From positions 1-53,140 of the forward strand of contig JAFEAV010000043.1 of NCBI GenBank assembly GCA_018266215.1: 53,140 bases of DNA. The letters are read 5' to 3'. Below are positions 1-8,002 of this stretch, in pieces (the stretch's first letter is position 1; each line of letters begins with the position of its first letter). The DNA is from Cyanobacteria bacterium SZAS LIN-3. Its GTDB lineage: Bacteria > Cyanobacteriota > Vampirovibrionia > Obscuribacterales > Obscuribacteraceae. The position numbers and the translations under genes were made by a program. The notes under the pieces were generated by a model that searched no databases, was not told where the DNA came from, and saw only the letters and a list, made by a program, of their open reading frames with translations.

Positions 1-2
1 GA

Positions 3-1952
3 GACTATCGCACGGCTATCCCCATGGTCTTTATGTCCCTGGCCCTGGGACCGCTTCTTACCGTCTCCTGGCCCAGCCTGGCCACCTCGCAGGCGCAAAA
101 AATAATTCAGGATACCTATCGTGTGGCTCTGGTTGGCACCTCGCCTCAATTGCGCGACCTGATTATGTCTCAGCGAGAATTGAAACTGATTGATATCGAA
201 AACGATCCGCCGCAGCAACAGGTCGATCTCGGGCGGATTGATGCCGCCATCGTATTGCCGCCCACCTTTGACGATACTCTGACTCATGATTTGCAACACG
301 CTCAGAAAATTGACGTGCTTTTTGACGGTACAAAGCTGAAGAGTAACATCGCTAAATTCCGGCTCTCATCCTGTATCGAGACTTTTAATTCCCGACTGCT
401 CAAGAAGCGGATGAAGGACCTGGGCATAACAATCAGCAGGCCCCCGGATGTTGCCCCTAAGGAGATTGCCCCCGACTCGCCTTTTGGCGTGGCCAGTACT
501 TTTTTGCAATTCAGCCTCTCGGGGGTGCTGATGATGATGGCCCTGATGGGCATCATTTACCCGGCTCTGGACGCCATAACCGGCGAGCGTGAGCGCCAGA
601 CTCTTGAGCCCCTGCTCATGACCAGGGCCGAGCGCACCGAGCTGTTTACAGCTAAATTACTTGTGGTTTCGACCACATCTTATGTCTCGGTGGTTCTGAC
701 CTTGCTGGGCTTTTTTGCCGCGCAATTTTTTGGTGGTGGGGCGACGCATGGCCCCTCGCTTTTCATGAGCGTTGTCTTCCCCCTGCCCTGCTTTTTGCTG
801 GCCACAATTTGTATGCTGCCCCTCTGTATCTCGATGGCGGCCATGGCACTGATGCTGGCTTCTTTTTCCAAGACGATTCAGCAGGGCCAGGGCTATTTCC
901 TGCCCCTGATGCTGCTTGGTTTGATGCCCTTGCCGGTAGTCATTCTTGGGGATGTGCACCTGAACGCGGCCATTTCTATGGTGCCTTTTCTCAATTCGGT
1001 CGTGGCCTTCAATGATATCCTGGGCGGCTACATCAATTTTGCCTGGCTGGCGCTGACATTTTTGAGTTCCGTCGTCTTTTGTGCCATGCTGGTGAAACTG
1101 GCTTCCCCACTCATGGGACGCGAGGATCTTTTGTTTGATGTGCAGGAGTCTCCCGAGCGCCGATTTGCCGCCAACGATTATCGCCGCGAACTATTCTTCC
1201 TCTGTGTCGTTGTCTTCCTCCTCATGTTTTACGGCTCACAGATGCTGGTCCTCAATTACCGCATGTTTGGGCTGGCCCTGACGCAGATACTTGTTGTGTT
1301 GATGCCGGCGCTGGTCTTTGTCCATTACTGGATCCGGCTGCCGCTTGGCGCTGTCCTGCCTTTTGGCCGTCCCAGAGGGGGGCTTGCAGCCATTCTTTCA
1401 GCGGCCATGCTTGCTCCTCTGACAATTGCCGCGGCCACCTTTTTTGTATTTCTGCAATCAAAAATTATGCCCGGAGCGGAAACCATAGGTAAGATGATGG
1501 CCAAAGCACTGGAGCTGGGCAATGCCCCTCTCTGGGCCTTGGTTCTTATTATTGGCGTGCTCCCCGGACTGTGCGAGGAGATACTTTTCCGCGGGGTGAT
1601 ACTCTCACTTTTGCCCCGACGTTTCAGTCAGACAAAATTGATAGTAATCGTCGGCACCTTATTTGGTGCTTTCCATCTCAGTCTGGCTCGCTTCCTGCCT
1701 ACCGGTCTGCTCGGCTGCCTGCTGGCTTTTATACGCCTGCGTTCGGGCTCGCTCTGGCCCTGTATCGTGCTGCACTGTCTGCACAACAGTCTCTCCGTTG
1801 TACTGGCCACATATATGCCCGGTGACCCGCCGGCCTGGATGTATATCGCGGCAGTGGCCTGTGGAGCCCTGGGGATTTTCGGCTTTTTGAGAGCCACCGC
1901 CGAACGTCATTCTAATCAGGGCTCTGCTTTTTCCGGCAGCAGCCTCCAGTAG
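3..1952 (+). CDS. ABC-2 type permease fused to CPBP intramembrane protease (5' end cut by window)
   Basis: The reading frame is open from base 3, upstream of the first ATG at 24, and begins inside a membrane segment, so the gene starts before the window. The N-terminal two thirds resembles a NatB-like ABC-2 exporter permease: one membrane segment, a long extracytoplasmic domain (about residues 30-155, counted from the ATG at 24), then a hydrophobic block with the motif GERERQTLEPLLMT around residue 190. The last third is a CPBP (CAAX protease/bacteriocin-processing) domain with EExxxR at E518, E519 and R523, a conserved His near 551 (FGAFH) and a later HCLHNSL. This permease-protease fusion arrangement is known; its substrate is not. 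A partner ATPase would be expected upstream, outside the window. Its 3' end overlaps the convergent kinase gene by 37 bp. Fusion call is firm; substrate unknown. Confidence 0.85.
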   Translation, partial: DYRTAIPMVFMSLALGPLLTVSWPSLATSQAQKIIQDTYRVALVGTSPQLRDLIMSQRELKLIDIENDPPQQQVDLGRIDAAIVLPPTFDDTLTHDLQHAQKIDVLFDGTKLKSNIAKFRLSSCIETFNSRLLKKRMKDLGITISRPPDVAPKEIAPDSPFGVASTFLQFSLSGVLMMMALMGIIYPALDAITGERERQTLEPLLMTRAERTELFTAKLLVVSTTSYVSVVLTLLGFFAAQFFGGGATHGPSLFMSVVFPLPCFLLATICMLPLCISMAAMALMLASFSKTIQQGQGYFLPLMLLGLMPLPVVILGDVHLNAAISMVPFLNSVVAFNDILGGYINFAWLALTFLSSVVFCAMLVKLASPLMGREDLLFDVQESPERRFAANDYRRELFFLCVVVFLLMFYGSQMLVLNYRMFGLALTQILVVLMPALVFVHYWIRLPLGAVLPFGRPRGGLAAILSAAMLAPLTIAAATFFVFLQSKIMPGAETIGKMMAKALELGNAPLWALVLIIGVLPGLCEEILFRGVILSLLPRRFSQTKLIVIVGTLFGAFHLSLARFLPTGLLGCLLAFIRLRSGSLWPCIVLHCLHNSLSVVLATYMPGDPPAWMYIAAVACGALGIFGFLRATAERHSNQGSAFSGSSLQ

Positions 1953-4069
1953 GTCGGGTCGGTGAGCGTTTCGTACCTGTATGGAAGTTCTTTCTGAAAG
2001 CGCTCGGCTTCTTCATTTGGAAACACCCGGTCCAGATAAATAGCTTTCAGTGTTTTCATCTTCTTGAATGTATTGAATGAGGCCGGGGTGACTTTGCTGC
2101 GGCGAATGCGCAGAGTCTCGAGGTTTTTCATTTTTGCCAGGGTGGCAATTTGCTCGTCGGTGGTGTCCATCGCCACCAGCCATAGTTCTTTTATATTGTC
2201 GCGCTCGGGCAGGGAGTCGATGACTTTTTGCGCATTGCTCACGCGCTTGAGTTTGAGTGTGTCGACTGTACGGAACAGTTTCATTTTTACTATGTTGTTG
2301 CCCGTGACGTGAATGCCGCAGAGCCCCAGCGATTTTAAGGTAGAGAGCTTGTCTATTTCGGGCAGATCCGCATCGCTGAGCGCGCTTTCGTCTGAGCCTG
2401 ATTCATTGTCATCGTCTTTCGGCTTGCTGGGATTCTGGTCCGGTACGGCCTTGAGCAGTGTGTTGAAAAAGCAGAGTTCGTCAAGAGCTCGCCAGGAGTG
2501 GAGGTACTGAATAAGCTCGGTAGAATGTCTGGTTTTGATTTCGAGACCGTTGATGTCGTAAGGACCAATCTCCGCCCAGAATTCGGGCCAGAGGTCTATA
2601 TATTTGGTCAGAATCAGGCAGACTTTTTGCCCCGGGGGTATGGGCACCAGACCCACTGCAGGCTCGATTTCACCGCCGCTGAAACGTACCTGGCCGATTA
2701 TGAAATTGTCTGGGAAGTGCAAGCCCGGAGGAGCGTATTGCTTGAGCTTGGGCGGATTGGCAGCAGTCGCTTCGCGATATGCATTTAGGCGTTTCTGTAA
2801 CACTGGCGCTTCTTCTCTGATTTTGTTGAATGTATCGAGCTCGGTGAGTTCGGTGTAGAAGCCCAGATTGAGAGCCTTTGAGGCATCACTGGCGGTGCCT
2901 GCAGAGCTCGACGGTTTGATAAATATGTAGGCGCCGTAGCCGGTTGCGGCGATGATAGCCAGTATGCCCAGGGCAATGACGGAGGCTCCGATGGTGGCCA
3001 TGGCGGTGCGCTGCGTCGGAGGATCTGTGGCAGCCTCATCTTCATCTTCAGTTTCAATGCTCTCTACTGCCGGCCAGAACTGACTTGTCGCCCCTCTTTT
3101 GCTGTAATCGCTGCCGATTGGCTTTCCGGCTTTGATGCGCTCAAGGTCATGTTTCAGTTGCTCCATTGTCTGGTAGCGATTCTCCGGGGCTTTGGCCATC
3201 ATTTTTGCCACAGCTGCTTCCAGCGCATCTGAGAATATTTCTGTTTCCTTAGCGTCTTTCAGCCTGGGTGGCGGCTCTGACTGGTGCAGCATAAAGGTCT
3301 GGAACGAATTGTCTCCGCGAAACGGCACCCGGCCTGTGAGGCACTCAAATAGTGTGCAGCCCAGTGAATAAATGTCCGAACGGGCATCAACTTTTTGTCC
3401 CTGGCATTGCTCCGGACTCATGTAATACGGCGTACCGAAAACCAGTCCTGTGGCGGTTTGACTCTGAGCACCGAAGCCCTCGCGCGAGAGGCGGGCGATG
3501 CCAAAATCGACAAGTTTGACGGAGATGATTTTGCCGCTGTAATCTCGGATCAGCATAATGTTGGAAGGTTTCACATCGCGGTGGATGATGCCCTTCGAAT
3601 GCGCGCTGCTCAAGGCATCGGCTATCTGAATGACGTAGTCGAGCGCTTCGCCGACAGGCAGACCGCCGTTTTTGATGATCAGCTGTTCCAGCGATTCACC
3701 GCTGAGCAGATCCATGACGTAGTAGGGGAACTGCCCCGCGTGCACGCCCATATTGTGGATGCCGACGATGGCCGGATGATTGAGCTGGGCCAGGGCCTTG
3801 GCCTCGGCCTGGAATCTTTCCCATTGTTCCGCCGTGAGCTTGTCGCCGTGCACCATTTTGATGGCGTATTGCTTGCCCAGCGCCAGGTGCTCGCAGGCAA
3901 AGACACTGCCCATGCCGCCGCGACCGAGAGGCGTGCTGAGCTTATAGGAGCCGTCGATTATTTCACCCGGGATAAACTCTCTCTGGGCGCCGTTCACCGA
4001 AGAGACAAAGGTTGTGTCTCCCGGAGGGTAGGTGCTCTGGTGTTGTAGGTTACCACTGCTGTCGGTCAT
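1916..4069 (-). CDS. PknB-type Ser/Thr protein kinase with one TM segment and C-terminal leucine-rich repeats
   Basis: This is a complete eukaryotic-like kinase. It has a glycine loop (LGRGGMGSVF), the VAIK-type lysine (YAIKMV), the catalytic loop HRDVKPSN (about residues 163-170), DFG near 188, and a GTPYYMSPEQ activation segment. An acidic linker leads to a single membrane segment (about residues 355-385). The roughly 320-residue outer part ends in four to five degenerate leucine-rich repeats (LKSLGLCG, IKELWLVAM, LETLRIRR, LKAIYLDRV). The layout fits a membrane receptor kinase with the kinase inside and LRRs outside, which is inference. I chose the ATG at 4069; the frame stays open to a TTG at 4102, but neither start has a strong ribosome site. 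A small ORF lies just upstream on the same strand and may be co-transcribed. The ligand and substrates cannot be read from sequence. Confidence 0.9.
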   Translation of the reverse strand: MTDSSGNLQHQSTYPPGDTTFVSSVNGAQREFIPGEIIDGSYKLSTPLGRGGMGSVFACEHLALGKQYAIKMVHGDKLTAEQWERFQAEAKALAQLNHPAIVGIHNMGVHAGQFPYYVMDLLSGESLEQLIIKNGGLPVGEALDYVIQIADALSSAHSKGIIHRDVKPSNIMLIRDYSGKIISVKLVDFGIARLSREGFGAQSQTATGLVFGTPYYMSPEQCQGQKVDARSDIYSLGCTLFECLTGRVPFRGDNSFQTFMLHQSEPPPRLKDAKETEIFSDALEAAVAKMMAKAPENRYQTMEQLKHDLERIKAGKPIGSDYSKRGATSQFWPAVESIETEDEDEAATDPPTQRTAMATIGASVIALGILAIIAATGYGAYIFIKPSSSAGTASDASKALNLGFYTELTELDTFNKIREEAPVLQKRLNAYREATAANPPKLKQYAPPGLHFPDNFIIGQVRFSGGEIEPAVGLVPIPPGQKVCLILTKYIDLWPEFWAEIGPYDINGLEIKTRHSTELIQYLHSWRALDELCFFNTLLKAVPDQNPSKPKDDDNESGSDESALSDADLPEIDKLSTLKSLGLCGIHVTGNNIVKMKLFRTVDTLKLKRVSNAQKVIDSLPERDNIKELWLVAMDTTDEQIATLAKMKNLETLRIRRSKVTPASFNTFKKMKTLKAIYLDRVFPNEEAERFQKELPYRYETLTDPTYWRLLPEKAEP

Positions 4070-4115
4070 ACGGATTTCACCCAGACCGGTAACATAGGTC
4101 AAAGTAAGCCGGTTG

Positions 4116-4340
4116 TCAAACCTGGCAGGCGAAATTTCCGTCGCCGAGGGGCGGTGGAAATTCGGCGGCTTTGACCAGACCGTGGGTTATCTGTCTGGCC
4201 AGGTCGTGCGCTGCAACTAGATTGAGGAGGGGGAGCGAGAGTGGAGGGAGAGCTGGTTTTACGGCTTGCGAGGATGGGTCTTCTGCTGCGGATGAGCCAA
4301 AGCGAACGCCGTCCGGTAAACCGGGGTGCGACTTGTGCAT
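4116..4340 (-). CDS. small hypothetical protein upstream of the kinase gene
   Basis: A 74-residue ORF starts at ATG 4340, behind a good ribosome site (TTTGGAG, 8 nt before the ATG). It ends 46 bp before the chosen kinase start, so the two may form an operon. The product is proline-rich in the middle (KPALPPLSLPLLN) and has no signal peptide or membrane segment. The phrase HDLARQITHGLVKAAE could form a helix. No family is recognised. Its claim to be real rests on the ribosome site and gene order; the same stretch is also open in other frames, which weakens the case. Confidence 0.4.
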   Translation of the reverse strand: MHKSHPGLPDGVRFGSSAAEDPSSQAVKPALPPLSLPLLNLVAAHDLARQITHGLVKAAEFPPPLGDGNFACQV

Positions 4341-4501
4341 GGTGTTGACTCCAAAAGAAAATTGGTGGGCTGGTAAATGTGAAAACGGATACTGAAGGGG
4401 ATGCCTGGCTACAAAGGAGTGGCCGTTTGGTAAGTGCATACATTATTAGCTCAGAAGTCTAACAACTGTGTGACAAAAATTCCGCCCGAAGTGAATTTTG
4501 G
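4341..4501. other. intergenic spacer between divergent transcripts, with a small hairpin
   Basis: No convincing gene is visible here. The only structure is a 7-bp inverted repeat AAAATTC/GAATTTT at 4476-4482 and 4493-4499 with a 10-nt loop. It lies just before the palindromic operator of the toxin-antitoxin-like pair and could insulate the two divergent units. It lacks a proper U-tract, so calling it a terminator would be a guess. Confidence 0.3.
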
Positions 4502-4538
4502 GAGGCAAATATCAATACGTAGTATTGACATTTGCCTC
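4502..4538. promoter_or_regulatory. 37-bp palindromic operator of the toxin-antitoxin-like module
   Basis: Two 17-base arms, GAGGCAAATATCAATAC (4502-4518) and GTATTGACATTTGCCTC (4522-4538), form an inverted repeat with one mismatch around a 3-base centre. The right arm contains the TTGACA -35 element at 4525-4530. A dyad over a promoter directly before a toxin-antitoxin operon is the classic site for autorepression by a ribbon-helix-helix antitoxin or its toxin complex. The dyad and its overlap with the -35 box are seen directly; the binding protein is inferred. Confidence 0.7.
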
Positions 4539-4552
4539 TCGCTCTATATATT
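4525..4552 (+). promoter_or_regulatory. sigma-70 type promoter of the toxin-antitoxin-like pair
   Basis: A consensus -35 (TTGACA, 4525-4530) and a good -10 (TATATT, 4547-4552) are separated by 16 bp. Transcription would start near 4559, almost on the ribosome site of the first gene (GAGGGGAG, then 5 nt, then GTG at 4570), giving a very short leader. The -35 lies inside the palindrome at 4502-4538. Confidence 0.65.
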
Positions 4553-4569
4553 GGTAGAGGGGAGTATTC

Positions 4570-4827
4570 GTGGCAAATTTTGAAGTGCACGACTACGAAG
4601 AATACAGATTCGTTTTCAAATTTGATGACGAATTCCCCGACTTGCTGCATATTTGGGTGCGGCATACAAAGACGGTCGAGGATGCAATAGAAGTTTGGTT
4701 TGAAGGCAGTGAAACCTGGAACGCTGAACGTGAGCGGTTCGAAACTAAAACCGAAACCACCGGTATCTATTGGTTTTGGTTGGAAGAAAACAGGGTGATT
4801 ATGATCATCAGTTGCTTTGACAGGTAG
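4570..4827 (+). CDS. probable BrnT/RelE-like toxin of a type II toxin-antitoxin pair
   Basis: An 85-residue protein starts at GTG 4570 behind a strong ribosome site (GAGGGGAG). It is acidic and beta-rich. The pattern TVEDAIEVWFEG, RFETKTETTGIYWFWL and RVIMIISCF resembles the helix-then-three-strands core of BrnT-type toxins, but the match is by eye and I cannot assign catalytic residues. It is followed 8 bp later by a CopG/BrnA-like gene, so the order is toxin first, as in brnTA and higBA. The pair has its own consensus promoter with a palindromic operator. If it is a toxin, an RNase acting on translated mRNA would be the family expectation. It could instead be a small protein of another role with a co-encoded DNA-binding partner. 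Confidence 0.6.
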   Translation: MANFEVHDYEEYRFVFKFDDEFPDLLHIWVRHTKTVEDAIEVWFEGSETWNAERERFETKTETTGIYWFWLEENRVIMIISCFDR

Positions 4828-4835
4828 GATTGAAT

Positions 4836-5162
4836 ATGCCCAGAGGTCGGTTTGATCGCAAAAAAGTAAAAAGCGCCGGCAAGTATGTTATGGATGCGGA
4901 AACGTCGACGAAGGTCGAATCCATGATCCACGCGGCGGATGAGGAGCTTTCCGAAGCTCGTGTGAATTTTCGTTGGGGAAAGGAGCAGCTTGATCTGGTT
5001 AAACAGGCTGCCGCAAACATGGGTGTACCGTATCAGACATACATCAAGCAGGTGGTATACCGGCAGTGTTTGCAGGATTTGCAGACAACTTCTGTTGTCC
5101 GTGAGAGCAGCGCCGTCTGGCGAGCACGCAAGGTGCGGTCGTCACCGGTTGATGATGTCTGA
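4836..5162 (+). CDS. CopG/BrnA-like antitoxin (ribbon-helix-helix)
   Basis: A 108-residue protein. I chose ATG 4836 because AGGA lies 6 nt upstream, overlapping the end of the toxin gene (stop 4825-4827), so translation is probably coupled; an in-frame TTG at 4830 is too close to that site. The region VNFRWGKEQLDLVKQAAANMGVPYQTYIKQVVYRQ (split here as VNFRWGKEQ, then LDLVKQAAANMG, then VPYQTYIKQVVYRQ) has the strand-helix-helix pattern of CopG and BrnA antitoxins, including the family phrase PYQTYIK. The basic N-terminus (RGRFDRKKVKS) and C-terminal tail flank this core. It is the likely binder of the 37-bp palindrome upstream. Family call is good; pairing with the preceding gene is strongly supported by context. 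Confidence 0.7.
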   Translation: MPRGRFDRKKVKSAGKYVMDAETSTKVESMIHAADEELSEARVNFRWGKEQLDLVKQAAANMGVPYQTYIKQVVYRQCLQDLQTTSVVRESSAVWRARKVRSSPVDDV

Positions 5163-5208
5163 AATACATTACTCTAGAGCGATATGGTTCCTTTGCTGAG
5201 AACTGCTT

Positions 5209-5973
5209 TCAGCGCAGGTACTGTTTCATGACCTGGCTGTGCAACTGAAAGGCTTCCGGTTCAATTGCCCACTCACTGGTGAAAGGCCTGGTCATAAGGA
5301 ATATGACCCCAATATTGATGCCCAGCGTAACTGCCACGAAGGCCACAAGCACGCTGTGAAGTATTTTGCTGCCCTGCCCCACATAGAGATAAGAACAGGC
5401 CAGCACGACGACGGCGCAGGTGAAAATTAAGGGCAGCAGTCGACCCGCCCAGTTGCTGCGACTGGCCACTATACGTGTGGCACGGTTTTGACCAATCTGG
5501 GTCGTAACGTCGATGATGGCGTGCTGTAAGGATTCCTCGCCTGAGTTTGCCGGACGGAAGGCTGTAATTTCATCACTCAAACGACTGTAGGTGTCGGTTA
5601 CAGCGGGGCTGTTCTCGCCCTTCTTCAGGGCCGGCCATTCCGATGAAATTACCTGATCACAGTACTGGAGGCACAGGTCGCGCATGATTTTCGATTGTGG
5701 CTGCGGCAGGCTCCTGGAGAGGCGAAACACTTGACCCACGGAAGTTGCTTCGGTGCTGACGCATTCTTCCAGGGCTCTGTATTTCTCATCGGCGCTCGAT
5801 ACCAGCAGACCGAGCAGGACTGAAACCAGCGTGCCTAAAATCGTCAGCATCGCTACGACCAGGTCGCCGCTTTTTTCCATATCGATTTTTATAAAGCGGC
5901 TTGTAATTTGCAGTCCAATGAGAGCGATGACAATAAAACTGATGCCCCAGTAGAGCAGCGGCGAAAAAGCCAT
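5209..5973 (-). CDS. DUF4239 (bestrophin-like) membrane protein
   Basis: A 254-residue integral membrane protein. Two N-terminal hydrophobic segments (about residues 5-22 and 38-60) and two C-terminal ones (about 178-198 and 206-230) flank a helical soluble stretch. The phrase TILGTLVSVLLGLLVSSADEKY followed by ECVSTEATSVGQVFRLSRSLP is the signature I associate with DUF4239 proteins (quoted here as short pieces: LLGLLV, ADEKY, EATSVGQVFRLSR). The family's function is not established; a channel-like role is only suggested by remote likeness to bestrophins. The start has AAGGGG 7 nt upstream. It is a single gene, convergent with the antitoxin gene 46 bp away. Confidence 0.7.
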   Translation of the reverse strand: MAFSPLLYWGISFIVIALIGLQITSRFIKIDMEKSGDLVVAMLTILGTLVSVLLGLLVSSADEKYRALEECVSTEATSVGQVFRLSRSLPQPQSKIMRDLCLQYCDQVISSEWPALKKGENSPAVTDTYSRLSDEITAFRPANSGEESLQHAIIDVTTQIGQNRATRIVASRSNWAGRLLPLIFTCAVVVLACSYLYVGQGSKILHSVLVAFVAVTLGINIGVIFLMTRPFTSEWAIEPEAFQLHSQVMKQYLR

Positions 5974-6122
5974 ACCCGAACCCCTTGTAAATGATGAAAA
6001 ATTTGGATGCTGTAGTCTCGGTTAGTAGACCACAATGATGCTAAAGTGTCAGCAATCATATCTCTCAGATGGCACGTTCAGTGTCCTGGTGGCGGTTTTT
6101 AGTTGGCAAAGGAAGGTCAAAG

Positions 6123-7352
6123 ATGCATTACAGAAAGCCCAGTCTGGTGTTGCTTGCTGGTTTCGTGGCGCTTGGCGGTTCGGTTTCTCTTCTAAAACCG
6201 GCCGGCGCGCAGGGTGGTTTGCTGCAGCGGATTCAGGAACGACGGGAAGAGAGACAACAAGATAATTCGCAGCAAGGTCAGCCGCAGCAAGGTCAGCCGC
6301 AGCAGGGCCAGCAGCAGCAAATGCCGCCTCAGCAAATGGGTGGGCAACAAGGGGCTCCGGATATTTCGACGGTTACCTTGCAGACACAAATGGGACCTTC
6401 AGGGCAACAAATGGTAATTACGCCCAAGGGCTATGTTGTGCCGCTGCCGGGAAGTGGCGTCAATGGCCCATCCGTACAGATTTATATGGCCGGTGGTGGC
6501 ATCTGGTATGTGGACCGCAATAATCAACAGGTAGACCTCACCGCCGCTGTTCGGCAGATGCAGGCAACCATGGGTCAGAATCAGACGCCGGTGCAGCCTC
6601 CGCAGTATGCTCCGCCGCCTCAGCAGTATTCTAATTCCAACTCCGGCTCCAGCCAGGGCAACGGTGCTATGACTGCCGCCGTCGCCGGTGGACTGGGTGC
6701 CATGGCCGGTGCCGCCATGACCAGTGCCGCCTATGCCAATTCCAGTTGGAACAATGTCCCCTACGGAGTGCCGGTGCGCTACGGCGCTGCCGCTCCCTAT
6801 TACAACCAGGGCGGCAAGCCGGTCTATATCAATAATTCGACCGAATATCACACGGCCGCCGTGGCCGAGCAGCAAAATTGGTACAAGCAGCAGCAGGTCG
6901 CCCAGGGTGCTGCCTGGAAGAGCTGGCAACAGCCGGTGGCCAATCCTTTTGTGGCCGAAGGCGGCGCAGCCGCTGCCTACGGCGCTGAGCAGGGCCAGCA
7001 AGCAGCCAGATACGGCGCTGCCGCCGGAGCTACAGCCGATTACAGAGGCCATCAGGAAGGCCAGCAAGCCGCTCAGTATGGCGCCGCCGCCGGAGCCACA
7101 GCCGATTACAGAGGCCATGAGCAGGGACAGCAGGACGCCAGAGCCGGAGCTGCCGCCGGAGCCACAGCCGATTACAGAGGCCATGAACAGGGACAGCAGG
7201 ATGCCAGATTCGGCGCTGCTGCCGGGGCTTCTGCCGATCGCCGCGGTGGTGAGGCCGGGGAAGCAGCAGGCAGATTTGGCGCTGCCGGGGGCGCTCGTGC
7301 CGCCGGAGCCGAAGGACGCTTTGCCGGTGCTCGTGGTGGCCGTCACCGCTAA
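6123..7352 (+). CDS. secreted Gln/Ala-rich protein with 22-residue tandem repeats
   Basis: A 409-residue exported protein. I chose ATG 6123 because GGAAGG sits 6 nt upstream; the frame extends to 6069 without a better site. A signal peptide is clear (basic start, hydrophobic core LVLLAGFVALGG, cleavage near PAGAQ-GG at about residue 30). A glutamine-rich repeat (QQGQP units) follows, then a small domain around YVVPLPGSGVNGPSVQIY, a second Q/P/S-rich linker, and an Ala/Gly hydrophobic stretch (MTAAVAGGLGAMAGAAMTSA). The C-terminal 130 residues carry about four copies of a 22-residue unit built on YGAAAGATADYRGHEQGQQDAR. No enzymatic motif is visible. A structural or surface-adhesion role is a guess from composition. 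Confidence 0.8.
   Translation: MHYRKPSLVLLAGFVALGGSVSLLKPAGAQGGLLQRIQERREERQQDNSQQGQPQQGQPQQGQQQQMPPQQMGGQQGAPDISTVTLQTQMGPSGQQMVITPKGYVVPLPGSGVNGPSVQIYMAGGGIWYVDRNNQQVDLTAAVRQMQATMGQNQTPVQPPQYAPPPQQYSNSNSGSSQGNGAMTAAVAGGLGAMAGAAMTSAAYANSSWNNVPYGVPVRYGAAAPYYNQGGKPVYINNSTEYHTAAVAEQQNWYKQQQVAQGAAWKSWQQPVANPFVAEGGAAAAYGAEQGQQAARYGAAAGATADYRGHQEGQQAAQYGAAAGATADYRGHEQGQQDARAGAAAGATADYRGHEQGQQDARFGAAAGASADRRGGEAGEAAGRFGAAGGARAAGAEGRFAGARGGRHR
6970..7270 (+). repeat. 66-bp coding tandem repeat (22-residue unit)
   Basis: The phrase GATADYRGH recurs every 66 bp (DNA landmark ACAGCCGATTACAGAGGCCA near 7032, 7098 and 7164), with degenerate half-units on either side. The central copies are nearly identical in DNA, which suggests recent expansion by slippage or recombination. 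Copy number may vary between strains. Confidence 0.85.
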
Positions 7353-7378
7353 GCAGCGGAGGCAGTTTCCGTAAGGCG

Positions 7379-8002
7379 CTACTTAGTGCTCATTTCTTGC
7401 TGGCCGTCGGTGGTAAAACCGCGCAATCTGGCGCGGTTATAGTCGGCGGCGGCCAGGTCTGTTTGCTTCATCTGTTCATAGATTTTGGCGCGATAAAAAT
7501 AGGTGCTGCCCAGGTCGGGCAGGTAGTGTATGGCGGCGGTCAGGTCGGCCAGGGCCTGCTTGTAATTTTTCAGGCGATAGTAGGCTTCCCCGCGATTAGC
7601 GAGGGCCAGACCCAGTTCGGTGCCGTTGGTTGATTTCATCAATACATTGGCGTCGGCGATGGCTTTGTCATAAGCGCCCTGGTGCAGATAAGCGTCGGCC
7701 CTATCTATGTAGTAGGCCTTCTGGCTGGGATCGATTTCGATGGCATGACTGAGGTGCTTGATGGCGTCCTCGTAACTGCCGAATTCTATTTCCAGACTGC
7801 CCACGCTGGCCAGGGTGCGCGCGTCATCGGGATGATTGATCAGGTAATATTTCCCGGCCAGAAGCAGGGCTTTGTGGTCGCGTTCGGCGCTGGCGGGCGG
7901 CGCACTGAGCCCCAGAGCGCAGAGGGCCAGCAGGGAGAAAAGCGTTGCGCCCCGGGCCTTTGTCTGGCTCAATTTTGTCGGATCGATTTGTGGTATGGCC
8001 AA
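7379..8002 (-). CDS. secreted TPR protein
   Basis: A 207-residue protein with a signal peptide (hydrophobic LFSLLALCALGLSA, cleavage near ASA-ERD at about residue 39), then three to four tetratricopeptide units (for example SYEDAIKHLSHAIEIDP and NYKQALADLTAAIHYLP). TPRs bind partner proteins; no partner is identifiable. The start is a TTG at 8002 immediately after the upstream gene's stop (TAG 8003-8005), with GGAG 9 nt before it inside that gene, so translation is coupled. It is the last gene of the run pilD, unknown, TPR. Confidence 0.8.
   Translation of the reverse strand: MAIPQIDPTKLSQTKARGATLFSLLALCALGLSAPPASAERDHKALLLAGKYYLINHPDDARTLASVGSLEIEFGSYEDAIKHLSHAIEIDPSQKAYYIDRADAYLHQGAYDKAIADANVLMKSTNGTELGLALANRGEAYYRLKNYKQALADLTAAIHYLPDLGSTYFYRAKIYEQMKQTDLAAADYNRARLRGFTTDGQQEMSTK

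Noticed and set aside
6399..7346. Minus-strand open frame of 315 codons, Gly/Ser-rich
   Set aside because: It mirrors the Ala/Gln repeats of the secreted repeat protein, whose signal peptide and ribosome site are convincing.
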